Shown piece after piece: positions 25,835-35,312 of a stretch of 64,000 nt of DNA; positions within the stretch are counted from its first letter, which is position 1; every line of letters begins with the position of its first letter. The stretch is from assembly GCF_030582395.1 (NCBI RefSeq), contig NZ_CP104382.1, forward strand, positions 1,469,405-1,533,404, given 5' to 3'. The notes beneath the pieces are model-generated. The model made no database searches, was not told where the DNA came from, and saw only the letters and a list, made by a program, of their open reading frames with translations. The translations under genes and the position numbers were made by a program. This DNA comes from Ralstonia pickettii. GTDB lineage: Bacteria; Pseudomonadota; Gammaproteobacteria; Burkholderiales; Burkholderiaceae.

Positions 25835-26097
25835 ACGGGATCGGCACGAAGTGGCTGGCCGGTACCGTGCTGGGGTTGCCGCTGTCGGTCGCGCTGTGCA
25901 CGCTGGCGATCCTGTGGCTGCCGGGCGGCTGGGAAAGCGGCATTGTCGGCGCGCTGCTCGCGTGCCTGCCGCTATGGGCCGTGATCATCAGCGCGAGCGT
26001 GCTCTTTCGGAGCAGCGCCCGGGCGTGGACCGTGCTGGTGGCCGCCAACGCGCTGTCGTTCGGCGCGCTGTGGCTGCCGCGGCTGACGGTGGCCTGA
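25831..26097 (+). CDS. Small inner-membrane protein (DUF3649-like) of iron operon
   Basis: 88 residues with three hydrophobic segments: 'LAGTVLGLPLSVALCTLAILWL', a second around 'GALLACLPLWAVIISASVLF', and a third around 'AWTVLVAANALSFGALWL'. Translationally coupled to the preceding gene and 7 bp before the PepSY protein gene. Likely a membrane partner of that protein; exact role not known. Confidence 0.65.
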   Translation: MNGIGTKWLAGTVLGLPLSVALCTLAILWLPGGWESGIVGALLACLPLWAVIISASVLFRSSARAWTVLVAANALSFGALWLPRLTVA

Positions 26098-26104
26098 CCT
26101 CGCC

Positions 26105-27727
26105 ATGAAACCGACGACCTTACGTCTGTATCAGACGCTGCATACCTGGGTGGGCCTGATGGCGGGCTGGGCGCTGTTTATCGCGTTCTTTGCCGGCGCG
26201 CTCACCGTATTCCATGAAGAGCTGCATGCGTGGCAGAACCCGCTGCGCGCCAATCATGCGGCCGTTGCCACGACGCCCGCCGATATCGATCGCTTCGTCA
26301 CCGCGCTGGTGCGCACGCACCCGGCCGCTGCGGCCAGCGCGTACGTCATCTTCCCCAACGAGGGCGAGCCGGAGTTCTCCGCGTATTGGCAGAACAGCAA
26401 GGGCGATTGGCAGATGACGACCGGCAGTGGGCTCGCTGCCGGCAAGACCTCGCCGAAAGATCTGTCGATCGAACCGTCCAAGGGTGAGCTGGCCAATTTC
26501 CTGAACCGGCTGCACTACTCGCTGGGGCTGGAAACGCCAGGCATGTATTTCATGGGCGCGATCTCTGTGCTGTATGGCGTGGCGCTCATCTCGGGCGTGC
26601 TGCTGCACCTGCCGCGCCTGAAAAAAGATCTGCTGGCCGTGCGGCCCGGGCGCAACCTCAAGCGCTTCTGGATGGACATGCACAACGTGCTCGGACTGTT
26701 CAGCCTGCCCTTCCACCTGATCTTTGCGATCACCGCGCCGGTGCTGTGTCTGAGTATCGTGCTGATGACCGTGTTCAACACCGTGGCGCTGAACGGCAAG
26801 CTGTTCGACGCGGTGCCGCGTGTCACCACGGCGGCGGGCACGGTGGTGGCCGCCAAGCGCGCGGCGCCCATGCTGCCGGCCGAGCAGCTGCTGGCCACTG
26901 CACGCGCGGCGGCCGGCCCGAACTTCACCGTCAAGTCGATCCACTACCAGCAGATTGGCGATGCGAATGCCGTGGCGGAACTGCGCGGCAGCAGCACGCG
27001 CGCGGTCGGCGACTACGGCTCGGTGGCAATTCACGCAGCGGCCGACCAGCCCAACAGCGGCACGCTCGTCGGCAATCAGACGCCCGACGCGCGCGACACC
27101 AACCACGCCCTCTACAGCCTGGTCTACGGCCTGCACTTCGGCACTTACGGAGACATCGCCTTGCGTCTCGCGTATCTCGTGATGGGCTTGGCGGGAGCGT
27201 TTGTCTTCTATTCGGGCAACCTGCTGTGGATCGAATCGCGCCGCAAGCAGCGCAAGGCAGAACAACCGCTTCTGCATCAACTGCTGGCGCGCGCCACGGT
27301 TGGCGTGTGCATCGGATGCTGCGTCGGCGTGATGGCGACGTTCCCGGCGGCGCTGCTGTGGCCGGAGCGTTCGGCGGGCGTGACGTACTACACCATGTTC
27401 TTTGCGGCGATTGCGTGGGCGATGCTGCGGCCGCCCGCACGCGGTGCCGTCGAACTACTCGGCGCAGCCGCCATCGGGGCAGTGCTTGCGCCGCTCACCA
27501 ATGCGGTCGTCACCGGTGACCACCTGCTGCGCACGATGGCGCGCGGCGACTGGATGGTGGCCGGTTTCGACCTGGGCGCACTGGCGCTCGCGTGCGGCTT
27601 TGTCGGCCTTGCGCGTGCAACGCTGCGCCGGGCGCACCACGGCGCGCCTGATTCTGTCTGGGCCATGCCGGTGCGCGGGCCGCGCGTCGGCAACGACCTG
27701 CATCCGAGCGTCGCTAGAGAGCCATAG
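26105..27727 (+). CDS. PepSY-associated transmembrane protein (putative siderophore-iron reductase)
   Basis: 540 residues. The N-terminus 'LYQTLHTWVGLMAGWALFIAFFAGALTVFHEEL' is the PepSY-TM (PiuB/FoxB-like) signature, with a histidine in helix 1 and more in 'NRLHYSLG' and 'MDMHNVLGLFSLPFHLIF', possible haem ligands. A periplasmic PepSY region lies at about 230-330, and helices continue to the C-terminus. Relatives such as FoxB reduce ferric siderophores at the inner membrane. The gene sits between two small membrane proteins and a TonB siderophore receptor, downstream of a Fur box. Confidence 0.85.
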   Translation: MKPTTLRLYQTLHTWVGLMAGWALFIAFFAGALTVFHEELHAWQNPLRANHAAVATTPADIDRFVTALVRTHPAAAASAYVIFPNEGEPEFSAYWQNSKGDWQMTTGSGLAAGKTSPKDLSIEPSKGELANFLNRLHYSLGLETPGMYFMGAISVLYGVALISGVLLHLPRLKKDLLAVRPGRNLKRFWMDMHNVLGLFSLPFHLIFAITAPVLCLSIVLMTVFNTVALNGKLFDAVPRVTTAAGTVVAAKRAAPMLPAEQLLATARAAAGPNFTVKSIHYQQIGDANAVAELRGSSTRAVGDYGSVAIHAAADQPNSGTLVGNQTPDARDTNHALYSLVYGLHFGTYGDIALRLAYLVMGLAGAFVFYSGNLLWIESRRKQRKAEQPLLHQLLARATVGVCIGCCVGVMATFPAALLWPERSAGVTYYTMFFAAIAWAMLRPPARGAVELLGAAAIGAVLAPLTNAVVTGDHLLRTMARGDWMVAGFDLGALALACGFVGLARATLRRAHHGAPDSVWAMPVRGPRVGNDLHPSVAREP

Positions 27728-27844
27728 CTCTACACGCCGCCACCAAGAAACCACAACCACCCGCACAGGACTCGCGCATGCCGCTCGCCGGCACGCACGC
27801 GACTGCGCACGCCTGCCCACAACACTGATTCAGGGGAGCTGATC

Positions 27845-30031
27845 ATGCGAGCCGCTGCTTTACCACCCGCTTCACGCCGTTCCATCAACCGCCTTCGCAC
27901 AACGCCGCTGGTACGCAGGCTCGCACTGGCTTTTGCCGCCATGGGCGCGGGCGCCTCGGCCTACGCGCAGCAGAGCACCGCGCAGGTCGACCTGCCCGCC
28001 ACGCAAGTCAGCGCCGGCAAACCTGCTGCCTATGGCGCAAAGCAGGCCAGCACCGGCGCGCTGGGCGACAAGGCTGTGCTCGACACGCCGTTCACCATCA
28101 ACGTTGCCACGCAGGAGCTGATCCAGAACCGTCAGGCACAGACCATCGGCGAGGTCTTCAAGGGCGATCCGGCCGTCACCGCAAACAACGACGGCTACAT
28201 CGGGGAGGCGTCGAACATCACCATCCGCGGCTTGCAGCTCGACCTGCTGGAGGGCTACAAGGTCGACGGGTTGGCCGTGCCCAACTGGGGCAGCGATGTG
28301 CCGCTCGAACACTTCGAACGTGTGGAACTGCTCAAGGGGCTCTCGGGATTCATGTATGGCTTCGGCACACCGGGCGGCATCGCCAACTTCGTGACCAAGC
28401 GTCCGACCAACACCTTTGGCGGCAGCGCCACGTTCGGCTTTACCAGCGGCGGCACGCTGAAGGAATCGGTGGATGTGGGCGGGCGCCTTGGTCCGACCAA
28501 GGCCCTGGGCGCCCGCCTGGGCGTAGTGCATGAAGAAGGCGACACCTTTGTCGACGGCGGCCATATCAAGCGCGACTCCGCATCGCTCGCGCTCGATGCG
28601 CGCATCACGCCCGATCTGCAGTGGTCGTTCGACGGCCTGTACATGCAGCGCAACGTGCAGGGTGCGTACTACGGCATCATCCCCGGTCAGGATTTTGGTG
28701 TGCCGGTCACGGAGTTCGTGCGCACGCCGCGTGCCATTGACGGCAGCCAACGCGTGTCGTCGGGCGGGTCGTATTACGAGACCGAAATCAAATCCGTCGG
28801 CACCGAACTGAACTGGGCCGCCACGCCAGATTGGAACGTGCGCGCCGCCTATCGCTATACGCAGCAGAATCGCGGCAACGCCGACAGCGCGATCCAGCTG
28901 ACCGACAACGCAGGCAATTTCAGCGAGTTGCAGTACAGCTCGTACCAGCGCTACCAGTACAGCCAGGCGCAGGTGATGGCCAACGGCAAGGTGCGCACAG
29001 GCCCGATCGAACATGAACTCGTCTTCGGCACCTCGTGGCAGAGTCTCACGCAAGCCACGGGCGGTTTTGCTTCCACGCTGCTCGGCACCGGCAATCTGTA
29101 TGACACGTCGGCGTTCGTGTCGTCGGGGGCGACACCGATGCGGGTGCCCGCGTCCGACGGTCTGGCTCGCACGTCCCGGATCGACCAGACTTCCGTCTTT
29201 GCGAGCGACACGGCTAAGTTCAACGAGCACTGGTCTGTGCTGGGCGGGTTGCGCTATACGCGTTTCAACCAGACCGGCTACAACGCTGACGGCAGCACTT
29301 CGGCCAAATACACCCGCGAGCCGATCACGCCCACGCTGGCGGTGATATTCAAACCCGTGCAGCCGGTGACGCTGTACACAAGCTATGTGGAATCGCTGGA
29401 GGCCGGTGCCAGCGCACCGATCACAGCACTCAACGCCGGCACGGTGTTCGGGCCCCTCAAGAGCAAGCAGGTCGAGGTGGGCGCCAAGGCCGAACTGCAG
29501 GACTGGACGTTCGGCGCAGCGCTGTTCCAGGTGCAGCGTGGGCTGGCGTATCTGCGGCCAGACAACGTCTATACCCAAGACGGCATGACGCGCTATCGCG
29601 GCCTTGAACTGAGCGCACGCGGCAAGCTCGCGCGTGACTGGACGCTGCTGGGCGGCGTGCTGATCATGAATTCCGAGAACACGGAGTCCGATGCCTCCGT
29701 GCTGGGCAAGCGGGCCTATGGGTCGCCGCGCTTCAAGGCGACGGCGTATGTGGAATACGCCGTGCCGCCGGTGCCGGGGCTCGTGCTGTCGGCGGGCGGC
29801 CAGTACGTCGGCAACTCGGCGCTGGAGGCAAACAACAGCAACATCGTGCCGGGGTATCACACGTTTGATGTGGGGGCGCGGTATTCGACCAAGGTGGGCG
29901 GCAAGCCGGTGACGCTGCGGTTCAATGTCGACAACCTGACGAATAAAAAGTACTGGTTGCCGAGCTGGGGCTTCATTCTTGTGCAGGGGGCGCCGCGGAC
30001 GTTCAGGGCAAGTGCGACGATGTATTTTTGA
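27845..30031 (+). CDS. TonB-dependent siderophore receptor
   Basis: 728-residue outer-membrane receptor. After a long signal peptide ending 'ASAYAQQ', the plug domain runs from about 60 to 185, with 'DTPFTINVATQELIQNRQAQTIGEVFKGDPAV', 'ITIRGLQLDLLEGYKVDGL' and 'ERVELLKGLSGFMYGFGTPGGIANFVTKRP', the siderophore-receptor pattern. The barrel ends in 'ASATMYF' with terminal Phe. GGGGAGC precedes the ATG at 27845, 117 bp after the PepSY gene. It imports a ferric siderophore using TonB energy; which siderophore cannot be told, and no biosynthetic gene is present. Confidence 0.92.
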   Translation: MRAAALPPASRRSINRLRTTPLVRRLALAFAAMGAGASAYAQQSTAQVDLPATQVSAGKPAAYGAKQASTGALGDKAVLDTPFTINVATQELIQNRQAQTIGEVFKGDPAVTANNDGYIGEASNITIRGLQLDLLEGYKVDGLAVPNWGSDVPLEHFERVELLKGLSGFMYGFGTPGGIANFVTKRPTNTFGGSATFGFTSGGTLKESVDVGGRLGPTKALGARLGVVHEEGDTFVDGGHIKRDSASLALDARITPDLQWSFDGLYMQRNVQGAYYGIIPGQDFGVPVTEFVRTPRAIDGSQRVSSGGSYYETEIKSVGTELNWAATPDWNVRAAYRYTQQNRGNADSAIQLTDNAGNFSELQYSSYQRYQYSQAQVMANGKVRTGPIEHELVFGTSWQSLTQATGGFASTLLGTGNLYDTSAFVSSGATPMRVPASDGLARTSRIDQTSVFASDTAKFNEHWSVLGGLRYTRFNQTGYNADGSTSAKYTREPITPTLAVIFKPVQPVTLYTSYVESLEAGASAPITALNAGTVFGPLKSKQVEVGAKAELQDWTFGAALFQVQRGLAYLRPDNVYTQDGMTRYRGLELSARGKLARDWTLLGGVLIMNSENTESDASVLGKRAYGSPRFKATAYVEYAVPPVPGLVLSAGGQYVGNSALEANNSNIVPGYHTFDVGARYSTKVGGKPVTLRFNVDNLTNKKYWLPSWGFILVQGAPRTFRASATMYF

Positions 30032-30159
30032 CCGGCCGGCAACCGGATCGACGCAAGCTTGGCATGCCGCACGATCTACACCTTTCGCAGCGCCTGCCGA
30101 TATAGACGGAAACACCCGGGCACTCGGGCCCGGGATCTTCTTCGTTTCCCGTCGTTACC

Positions 30160-30435
30160 GTGAATTTGCTGCGCGCTTTTGTAATGTTTGCCGTCCTTGC
30201 CGCCGGTGCGATGCCTGTTGTGCCGGTGGCGGCGACGCGCGCGAGCTTTACCGTGAGCCTCACCATCGTGGATCGCTGCACGGTGGTCTCCGGCGCCACC
30301 GCGACGGCCAGCGTGCAGTGCGAGCGGGAATCGCCGAGCCGTGTCTCGTATGGCCCGGCCGTACGACCGCCCCTGGCGGAACCGGGCGATATGCTGTTTT
30401 CAGCACATCGTCAGATCGTCACCGTCGAGTTTTAA
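30160..30435 (+). CDS. Short secreted spore-coat-U-like protein
   Basis: 91 residues from a GTG start, with a clear signal peptide ('LLRAFVMFAVLAAGAMPVVPVAA'). The mature part opens 'RASFTVSLTIVDRCTV' and has 'TASVQC', the first strands of a spore-coat-U (SCPU) fimbrial domain, and closes with 'QIVTVEF', like the last strand, but the middle of the domain is missing. It could be a minimal subunit, an adaptor, or a decayed pilin. It lies 135 bp before the major SCPU gene of the chaperone-usher operon on the same strand. Confidence 0.65.
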   Translation: MNLLRAFVMFAVLAAGAMPVVPVAATRASFTVSLTIVDRCTVVSGATATASVQCERESPSRVSYGPAVRPPLAEPGDMLFSAHRQIVTVEF

Positions 30436-30570
30436 GCCATCGGTAGGCCTTGGGCCTCTCTTTTGCTACGTTCAAAGCACGTACCCTCCGTCGGATGGCG
30501 GAGCCCAACGTGATGACCCGAGCAAGTGAGGCACCGCACACCATGCGGTGCTCGTCACAGGAGAAGACCG

Positions 30571-31089
30571 ATGCGATACCCCCTTGCTTATCCCCGTGTG
30601 CCTCGTCTGGCGCCGCAACTGATCGTGCTCGCTGGTCTGCTCTCAGCCCCCGGCTGGCTTGGGGCCGCAACCAAGACCACCACATTCACTGTCTCGCTCA
30701 CGTTGCAAAACGATTGCTCGATCAGTGCCAATGCGCTCAACTTCGGCACGCAGGGGGTGCTGAGTGCAAACGTCGACCAGACCACCAGCCTGAGCGTCAC
30801 GTGCAGCACGGCGGCCCCATACAACGTGGGTCTGGACGCCGGCACCACCACCGGGTCGACCATTGCGGCCCGTCTGCTGGCCGGCACGGGCACAGCCACG
30901 GTGGGCTATCAGCTCTATCGCGACACCGCACGCACCCAGATCTGGGGTAACACCGTCGGCACGGACACCGTCACCGGCACCGGCACGGGTACCGCGCAGG
31001 CCTTGACGGTGTACGGACGCGTACCGCCGCAGAACACGCCGGCGGCGGGTACCTACACCTCGACCGTCACCGCCACCATCACGTTCTGA
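30571..31089 (+). CDS. Spore coat U domain fimbrial subunit (major pilin candidate)
   Basis: 172 residues: signal peptide ending near 'GWLGAA', then one complete SCPU domain: 'TTTFTVSLTLQNDCSISANALNFG', 'LSVTCSTAAPYNVGLDAG', 'VGYQLYRDTARTQIWGN', 'YGRVPPQNTPAAGTYTSTVTATITF'. These proteins are the pilins of the archaic (Csu-type) chaperone-usher pili, polymerised by donor-strand exchange. CAGGAGAAG precedes the ATG at 30571. The chaperone gene follows after 52 bp. Confidence 0.88.
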   Translation: MRYPLAYPRVPRLAPQLIVLAGLLSAPGWLGAATKTTTFTVSLTLQNDCSISANALNFGTQGVLSANVDQTTSLSVTCSTAAPYNVGLDAGTTTGSTIAARLLAGTGTATVGYQLYRDTARTQIWGNTVGTDTVTGTGTGTAQALTVYGRVPPQNTPAAGTYTSTVTATITF

Positions 31090-31141
31090 ATTGCGTCGCC
31101 CTGACACCAGGCGCGCCGCTCCACCGGGGCGACGCCGCACC

Positions 31142-31864
31142 ATGCTGCGTGTGGCAACGGCAGGCATTGCCTTTCTCATTGCTGCGCTCGCGCCATGGTC
31201 GGCAACGGCGGCCTCCCTGCAGATTTCGCCCATCCGCATCGACCTGCCACCGGGGCAGGCTGCGGCAGTGCTCACGCTGCGCAATCGCGGCACATTGCCG
31301 CTCAACGCCCAGGTGCGCGTGTTCCGCTGGACGCAGGACGCCGAGGGCGAGCACCTCGAACCGGCCGCTGCGCTCGTCGCCAGCCCGCCCATCGTGCAGA
31401 TTCCGGCAGACAGCGAACAGCTCGTGCGCGTCGTACTCACGCAGCCGCCCACCGCCGATGCGGGCGAGCAGGCGTATCGGCTGCTGATCGACGAACTGCC
31501 TGACCGCCGCCCACAGACGCTGACCGGCGTGACGATGCAGCTGCGCTATTCCGTGCCCGTGTTCGTCAATGCCGTGGCCGATTCCCCGCCCAGGTTGTCC
31601 GCCACGTTGCGCGGCACCGGCGACAAGACCGTCCTGGTGGTCCGCAATGCCGATGTGCGCCACGCACAGCTCTCGAGCGTATCGATCGATTGGAGCGACG
31701 GCACGCACAGCGAGATCACCGCCGGCCTGCTCGGCTACGCACTGGCCGGCGCAACGCGAACATGGCCTGTGGCCGCGGGGCAGGCGGCGAAGACGACACC
31801 GCGGCGGCTGCGCGCTCTCGTCAATGGCGTGGCAGTGGAGATGCCGCTTGCGCGCGCCGACTGA
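31142..31864 (+). CDS. Periplasmic pilus chaperone (Csu/PapD-type)
   Basis: 240 residues with signal peptide ending 'WSATAA' and two Ig-like domains: domain 1 starts 'SLQISPIRIDLPPGQAAAVLTLRN' and holds the basic/hydrophobic segment that docks the subunit ('EQLVRVVLTQPP'), domain 2 spans about 140-240. It folds and caps SCPU subunits and delivers them to the usher. The ATG at 31142 is used as it starts the signal peptide directly. It overlaps the usher gene by 1 base (TGATG junction). Confidence 0.88.
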   Translation: MLRVATAGIAFLIAALAPWSATAASLQISPIRIDLPPGQAAAVLTLRNRGTLPLNAQVRVFRWTQDAEGEHLEPAAALVASPPIVQIPADSEQLVRVVLTQPPTADAGEQAYRLLIDELPDRRPQTLTGVTMQLRYSVPVFVNAVADSPPRLSATLRGTGDKTVLVVRNADVRHAQLSSVSIDWSDGTHSEITAGLLGYALAGATRTWPVAAGQAAKTTPRRLRALVNGVAVEMPLARAD

Positions 31865-34269
31865 TGCACAGAGCCGGCATGAGGGGCAGCCGCATTCTGG
31901 CGCTGGGTTGCGGCATGGCACTGGCGGCGTCGGCTACAGCACAGGGAAACACGGCGATGCAGGCTTCCGGCAGCGCAACGCCCACTGCCACGGCGCGACC
32001 GCAGCACCCCGATGGCGCGCTACCAGAAGCCGGCACCGTCGACATCTACCTGGAGGCGGTCATCAACGGCGCATCCACCCAGACGATCGCGCGCTTCCGG
32101 CTGCATGACGGGCGGTTGTCCGCCACTGTCGACGAACTGCGCGCAATCGGCATCCGCACCGATGACTTGCGGCCCGATGCACAAGGCCTGATTGCCCTCG
32201 ATGGCGTCCCCGGCCTGCGCTATGCATACGATGCGCGGACGCAGCAGGCGCAGTTCACGCTGGACGACACGCGCCGCGTGCCCAATGTCCTGAGCTTTCA
32301 GACGCAGGCGCGCGTGGCACCGACCAGCGGCACCGGCCTGCTGGTGAACTACGACGCCTACCTGCAGCCCACCACGCTGGGCGCTGCGGGCACAAGCCTG
32401 GGGCTCTTCAGCGAACAGCGGTTCTTCCACCCAGGTGGTGTCCTGGCCAACAGTGGAGTCGGGACGTTCGACGCCACCACGCACCGCTACACGCGGCTCG
32501 ATACCAACTGGTCGCACTCCGATGCGGAACGGCTCACGACGCTCTCGCTGGGGGACACGGTCAGCGCGTCGCTCACCTGGAGTCGCTCGGTGCGGCTGGG
32601 CGGCATACAGTGGCGAAGCAACTTTGCGCTGCGGCCCGACCTGGTGACGTATCCGCTGCCCGTGCTCGGTGGCAGTGCAGCCGTGCCCACGGCGGTGGAC
32701 CTATACGTGAACAGCGTTCGGCAATTCACGGGGCAGGTCGGCAGCGGGCCGTTTGTGCTGAACAATGCACCGGCCATCACGGGGGCGGGGCAGGCGGTCA
32801 TCGTCGTCAAGGACGCGCTGGGCCGCGACGTGGTGACCTCGGTGCCGCTGTACGTCGATACGCGGCTGCTGTCTGCCGGGCTTTTCGACTACGCCATCGA
32901 GGCTGGTTTTCTGCGCAACAACTACGGCACGCGCTCGTTCGACTATGGGTCGAGCCCCGCGCTCAGCACGTCGCTGCGTTACGGCCTCACAGGCACGCTC
33001 ACGCTCGAAGGCCATATGGAAGCGACACGGGGTGTCGCCAATGCCGGCGCAGGCGCGCTGATACGGCTCGGCCAGGGCGGCGTGCTGTCAGGCGCGGGTG
33101 CGTTTTCGCAAGGAGGCGGCCAGACCGGCGCACAGGGCACGCTTGGGTATCAGTACCGCACGCCTGGGCTGAATGTCGACGTACTCGGCACGCGCACGTT
33201 CGGCACCTACCAGGACTTGGCCAGCGCGGCCGGGTCGCCCTTCTTCCGCTCGCTGCTGCGCACGACCGTGTCGGTACCCGCCGGACGCTCAGGCAGCGTT
33301 GCAGCAAGCTATATCGGCGTATCGGACCCGCTGACGGGCGCGTCGCGCATTGTCTCGTGGTCATACAGCACGCAGCTCGGACGCGATTTCTCGATTGCCG
33401 CCAGCGCCTATCAGGACTTGGCCGAGCGCCGCGCACGCGGCGTGCTGATGACGATCACCATGGCGTTGGGCAGCAATACAAGCACCGCCGCCAGCGTCGG
33501 CATCGACCGGGGCCGGGCCTCGGCCACTGTCAGCGCGGTGCGCACGCCCGACTATGCGGGCGGCCTCGGCTGGCAACTGCAGGCGAACCAGAGCGCCGGC
33601 GACCGACGCTCGCTCGCGCAGTTGAACTACCGCGGCCGTTACGGTGACGCCTTTGCCGCCGCGCAGGAGATCAACGGACAAACCAGCACCGCGCTGGACC
33701 TTGCCGGCTCGCTGGTCTTCATGGACGGCACGGTGCTGCCAGGGCGCCGCATCAACGATGGCTTCGCATTGGTCTCCACCGAAGGGGTACCCAACGTGCC
33801 CGTCACCTACGAGAACCGTCTGATGGGCCGCACCAATGCCAGCGGCCACCTGCTCGTACCGGATCTGGTGTCATACGAGAACAATCATGTGGCCGTCGAT
33901 CCTCTGGTGTTGCCTGTCAATGCCAAGCTCGCCACGAGCGCCGTCACCATTGCTCCGGCCGACCGCTCGGGCGTGCTGGCGCGCTTTCGCATTGAAACCT
34001 TCCGCGGCGCGCAACTGCGCCTGGTCGATGCGAAGGGGCAGCCGCTACCCGCCGGCAGCACGGCAACGCTCGAGCAGACCCAACAGCGCTACCCCATCGG
34101 TTATGACGGCCTGGCCTTCATCGATGCACTGCAGGACCAGAACACACTGCGTGTGGACGACGCGGGGCCCCCGTGCACCGTGCAATTTGCCTATCCGTCC
34201 GGCGCGGGCGCGCTGCCGACATTGGGGCCGCTGCGCTGTGTGCCTTTGACACAGGAGGCGCAGCCATGA
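31864..34269 (+). CDS. Outer-membrane fimbrial usher (FimD/PapC family)
   Basis: 801 residues: signal peptide ending 'ASATAQG', an N-terminal periplasmic domain from about 55 ('VDIYLEAVINGASTQTIARF'), the 24-strand barrel with the plug after 'YPLPVLGGSAAVPTAVDLYVN', and C-terminal Ig-like domains ending in cysteine-containing 'PPCTVQFAYPS'. It secretes and assembles the pilus. The ATG at 31864 overlaps the chaperone stop; ATG 31879 is an alternative start. The final gene of the operon starts within its stop codon. Confidence 0.9.
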   Translation: MHRAGMRGSRILALGCGMALAASATAQGNTAMQASGSATPTATARPQHPDGALPEAGTVDIYLEAVINGASTQTIARFRLHDGRLSATVDELRAIGIRTDDLRPDAQGLIALDGVPGLRYAYDARTQQAQFTLDDTRRVPNVLSFQTQARVAPTSGTGLLVNYDAYLQPTTLGAAGTSLGLFSEQRFFHPGGVLANSGVGTFDATTHRYTRLDTNWSHSDAERLTTLSLGDTVSASLTWSRSVRLGGIQWRSNFALRPDLVTYPLPVLGGSAAVPTAVDLYVNSVRQFTGQVGSGPFVLNNAPAITGAGQAVIVVKDALGRDVVTSVPLYVDTRLLSAGLFDYAIEAGFLRNNYGTRSFDYGSSPALSTSLRYGLTGTLTLEGHMEATRGVANAGAGALIRLGQGGVLSGAGAFSQGGGQTGAQGTLGYQYRTPGLNVDVLGTRTFGTYQDLASAAGSPFFRSLLRTTVSVPAGRSGSVAASYIGVSDPLTGASRIVSWSYSTQLGRDFSIAASAYQDLAERRARGVLMTITMALGSNTSTAASVGIDRGRASATVSAVRTPDYAGGLGWQLQANQSAGDRRSLAQLNYRGRYGDAFAAAQEINGQTSTALDLAGSLVFMDGTVLPGRRINDGFALVSTEGVPNVPVTYENRLMGRTNASGHLLVPDLVSYENNHVAVDPLVLPVNAKLATSAVTIAPADRSGVLARFRIETFRGAQLRLVDAKGQPLPAGSTATLEQTQQRYPIGYDGLAFIDALQDQNTLRVDDAGPPCTVQFAYPSGAGALPTLGPLRCVPLTQEAQP

Positions 34270-35243
34270 CAGCTCACAGTGCCCTGCACTGGCTACTTGC
34301 CTGCCTGGTGGCGGTTACGGTATTGCCCCCCAAGAACGCGCACGCACAAGCGTGCACGGTGGCATCAGGCACCATCAACTTCGGCAATATCAGCCCCGTG
34401 CAAGCGGGCAATACAGATGTCACCACAACGCTCACCGTCAACTGCAGCGGCTTCCTCCTGCAAGGCAGCGTCGCGCGTGCCTGCCTGAACCTGGGCCCCG
34501 GCAGCGGAGGCAGCAGCATTGCGCCGCGGGTCCTGAGCGCCGGCAGCAATCAACTGCAGTACAACCTGTACATCGACGGTGCGCACAGCGTGGTGTGGGG
34601 TGGTCGTGCGACGCCCTCCACACCGCCGGTGTCGGTTGACGTACCGCTGGGCGTGTTGGGGGCCGGCTCGGCCACGGTCACCATCTACGGCCGCATCTTG
34701 GGCGGACAAACCACCCTGCCGGCGGGCAGCTATACGCAGAACTTCTCTGGGGCCAACGCAACGGTCTATGCCCTGCCCAACCCAGGCACAACGGCGTGTT
34801 CGACCATCACGACGCACCCAACCACGTTTTCGCTCGCGGCAGGTGCGAACCTCGTCAGCGATTGCCTGATCAGCGCGACCAACCTTGACTTTGGCACGGC
34901 CGGCTTGCTGACGTCGGCCATTACCGCCAGCAGCGCCATTACGCTCAACTGCACAAACCAGGCGCCCTGGACGCTCGCGCTTTCGGCGGGGGCAGGCAAC
35001 GGCGCCACAACTGCCACCCGTCTGCTTACACGCAACGGGGGCACGCAAACGGTCGGCTACAACCTCTATACGAACAGCGGGCTCACCGCCATCTGGGGCG
35101 ACGGCACCGGCGGCACAGCCACCGTGACGGGAACCGGCACGGGGTTATCGCAAGTTTCGACGGTGTACGGCCGGGTGCCGGCCCAGAACACGCCGCAGGC
35201 CGGCACCTATACCGACACCATCATCGTGACGGTGACGTACTGA
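34266..35243 (+). CDS. Two-domain spore-coat-U protein (tip adhesin candidate)
   Basis: 325 residues: signal peptide ending 'NAHAQ', then two SCPU domains in tandem (about 29-185 and 195-325). Domain 2 repeats the major pilin's plan closely ('NLDFGTAGLLTSAI', 'VGYNLYTNSGLTAIWGDG', 'YGRVPAQNTPQAGTYTDTIIVTVTY'), whereas domain 1 is divergent and holds extra cysteines. The two-domain organisation and last position match CsuE-type tip adhesins of archaic pili. It overlaps the usher gene by ATGA. Confidence 0.85.
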   Translation: MTAHSALHWLLACLVAVTVLPPKNAHAQACTVASGTINFGNISPVQAGNTDVTTTLTVNCSGFLLQGSVARACLNLGPGSGGSSIAPRVLSAGSNQLQYNLYIDGAHSVVWGGRATPSTPPVSVDVPLGVLGAGSATVTIYGRILGGQTTLPAGSYTQNFSGANATVYALPNPGTTACSTITTHPTTFSLAAGANLVSDCLISATNLDFGTAGLLTSAITASSAITLNCTNQAPWTLALSAGAGNGATTATRLLTRNGGTQTVGYNLYTNSGLTAIWGDGTGGTATVTGTGTGLSQVSTVYGRVPAQNTPQAGTYTDTIIVTVTY

Positions 35244-35283
35244 ACAGCAATCTTCAGGATCGGCGCAACATTGACGAAAAATA

Positions 35284-35303
35284 AGTTGCATATCTAATTA
35301 ATT
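35284..35303. promoter_or_regulatory. Repeated motif in front of marR (candidate operator A)
   Basis: AGTTGCATATCTAATTAATT lies 10 bp upstream of the MarR-type gene start and matches 16 of 20 bases of a site before the tautomerase gene at 35765. Both are AT-rich islands in GC-rich DNA. Confidence 0.6.
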
Positions 35304-35312
35304 GCCACTACG

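Noticed and set aside
27872..30115. A 747-codon open frame antisense to the TonB receptor.
   Set aside because: Same GC-bias effect; no signal, domain or ribosome site, and the sense strand encodes a complete receptor.
35284..35303. AT-rich stretch as a possible att site or phage boundary.
   Set aside because: No integrase, tRNA or second boundary is present; the repeat is better explained as a MarR operator pair.
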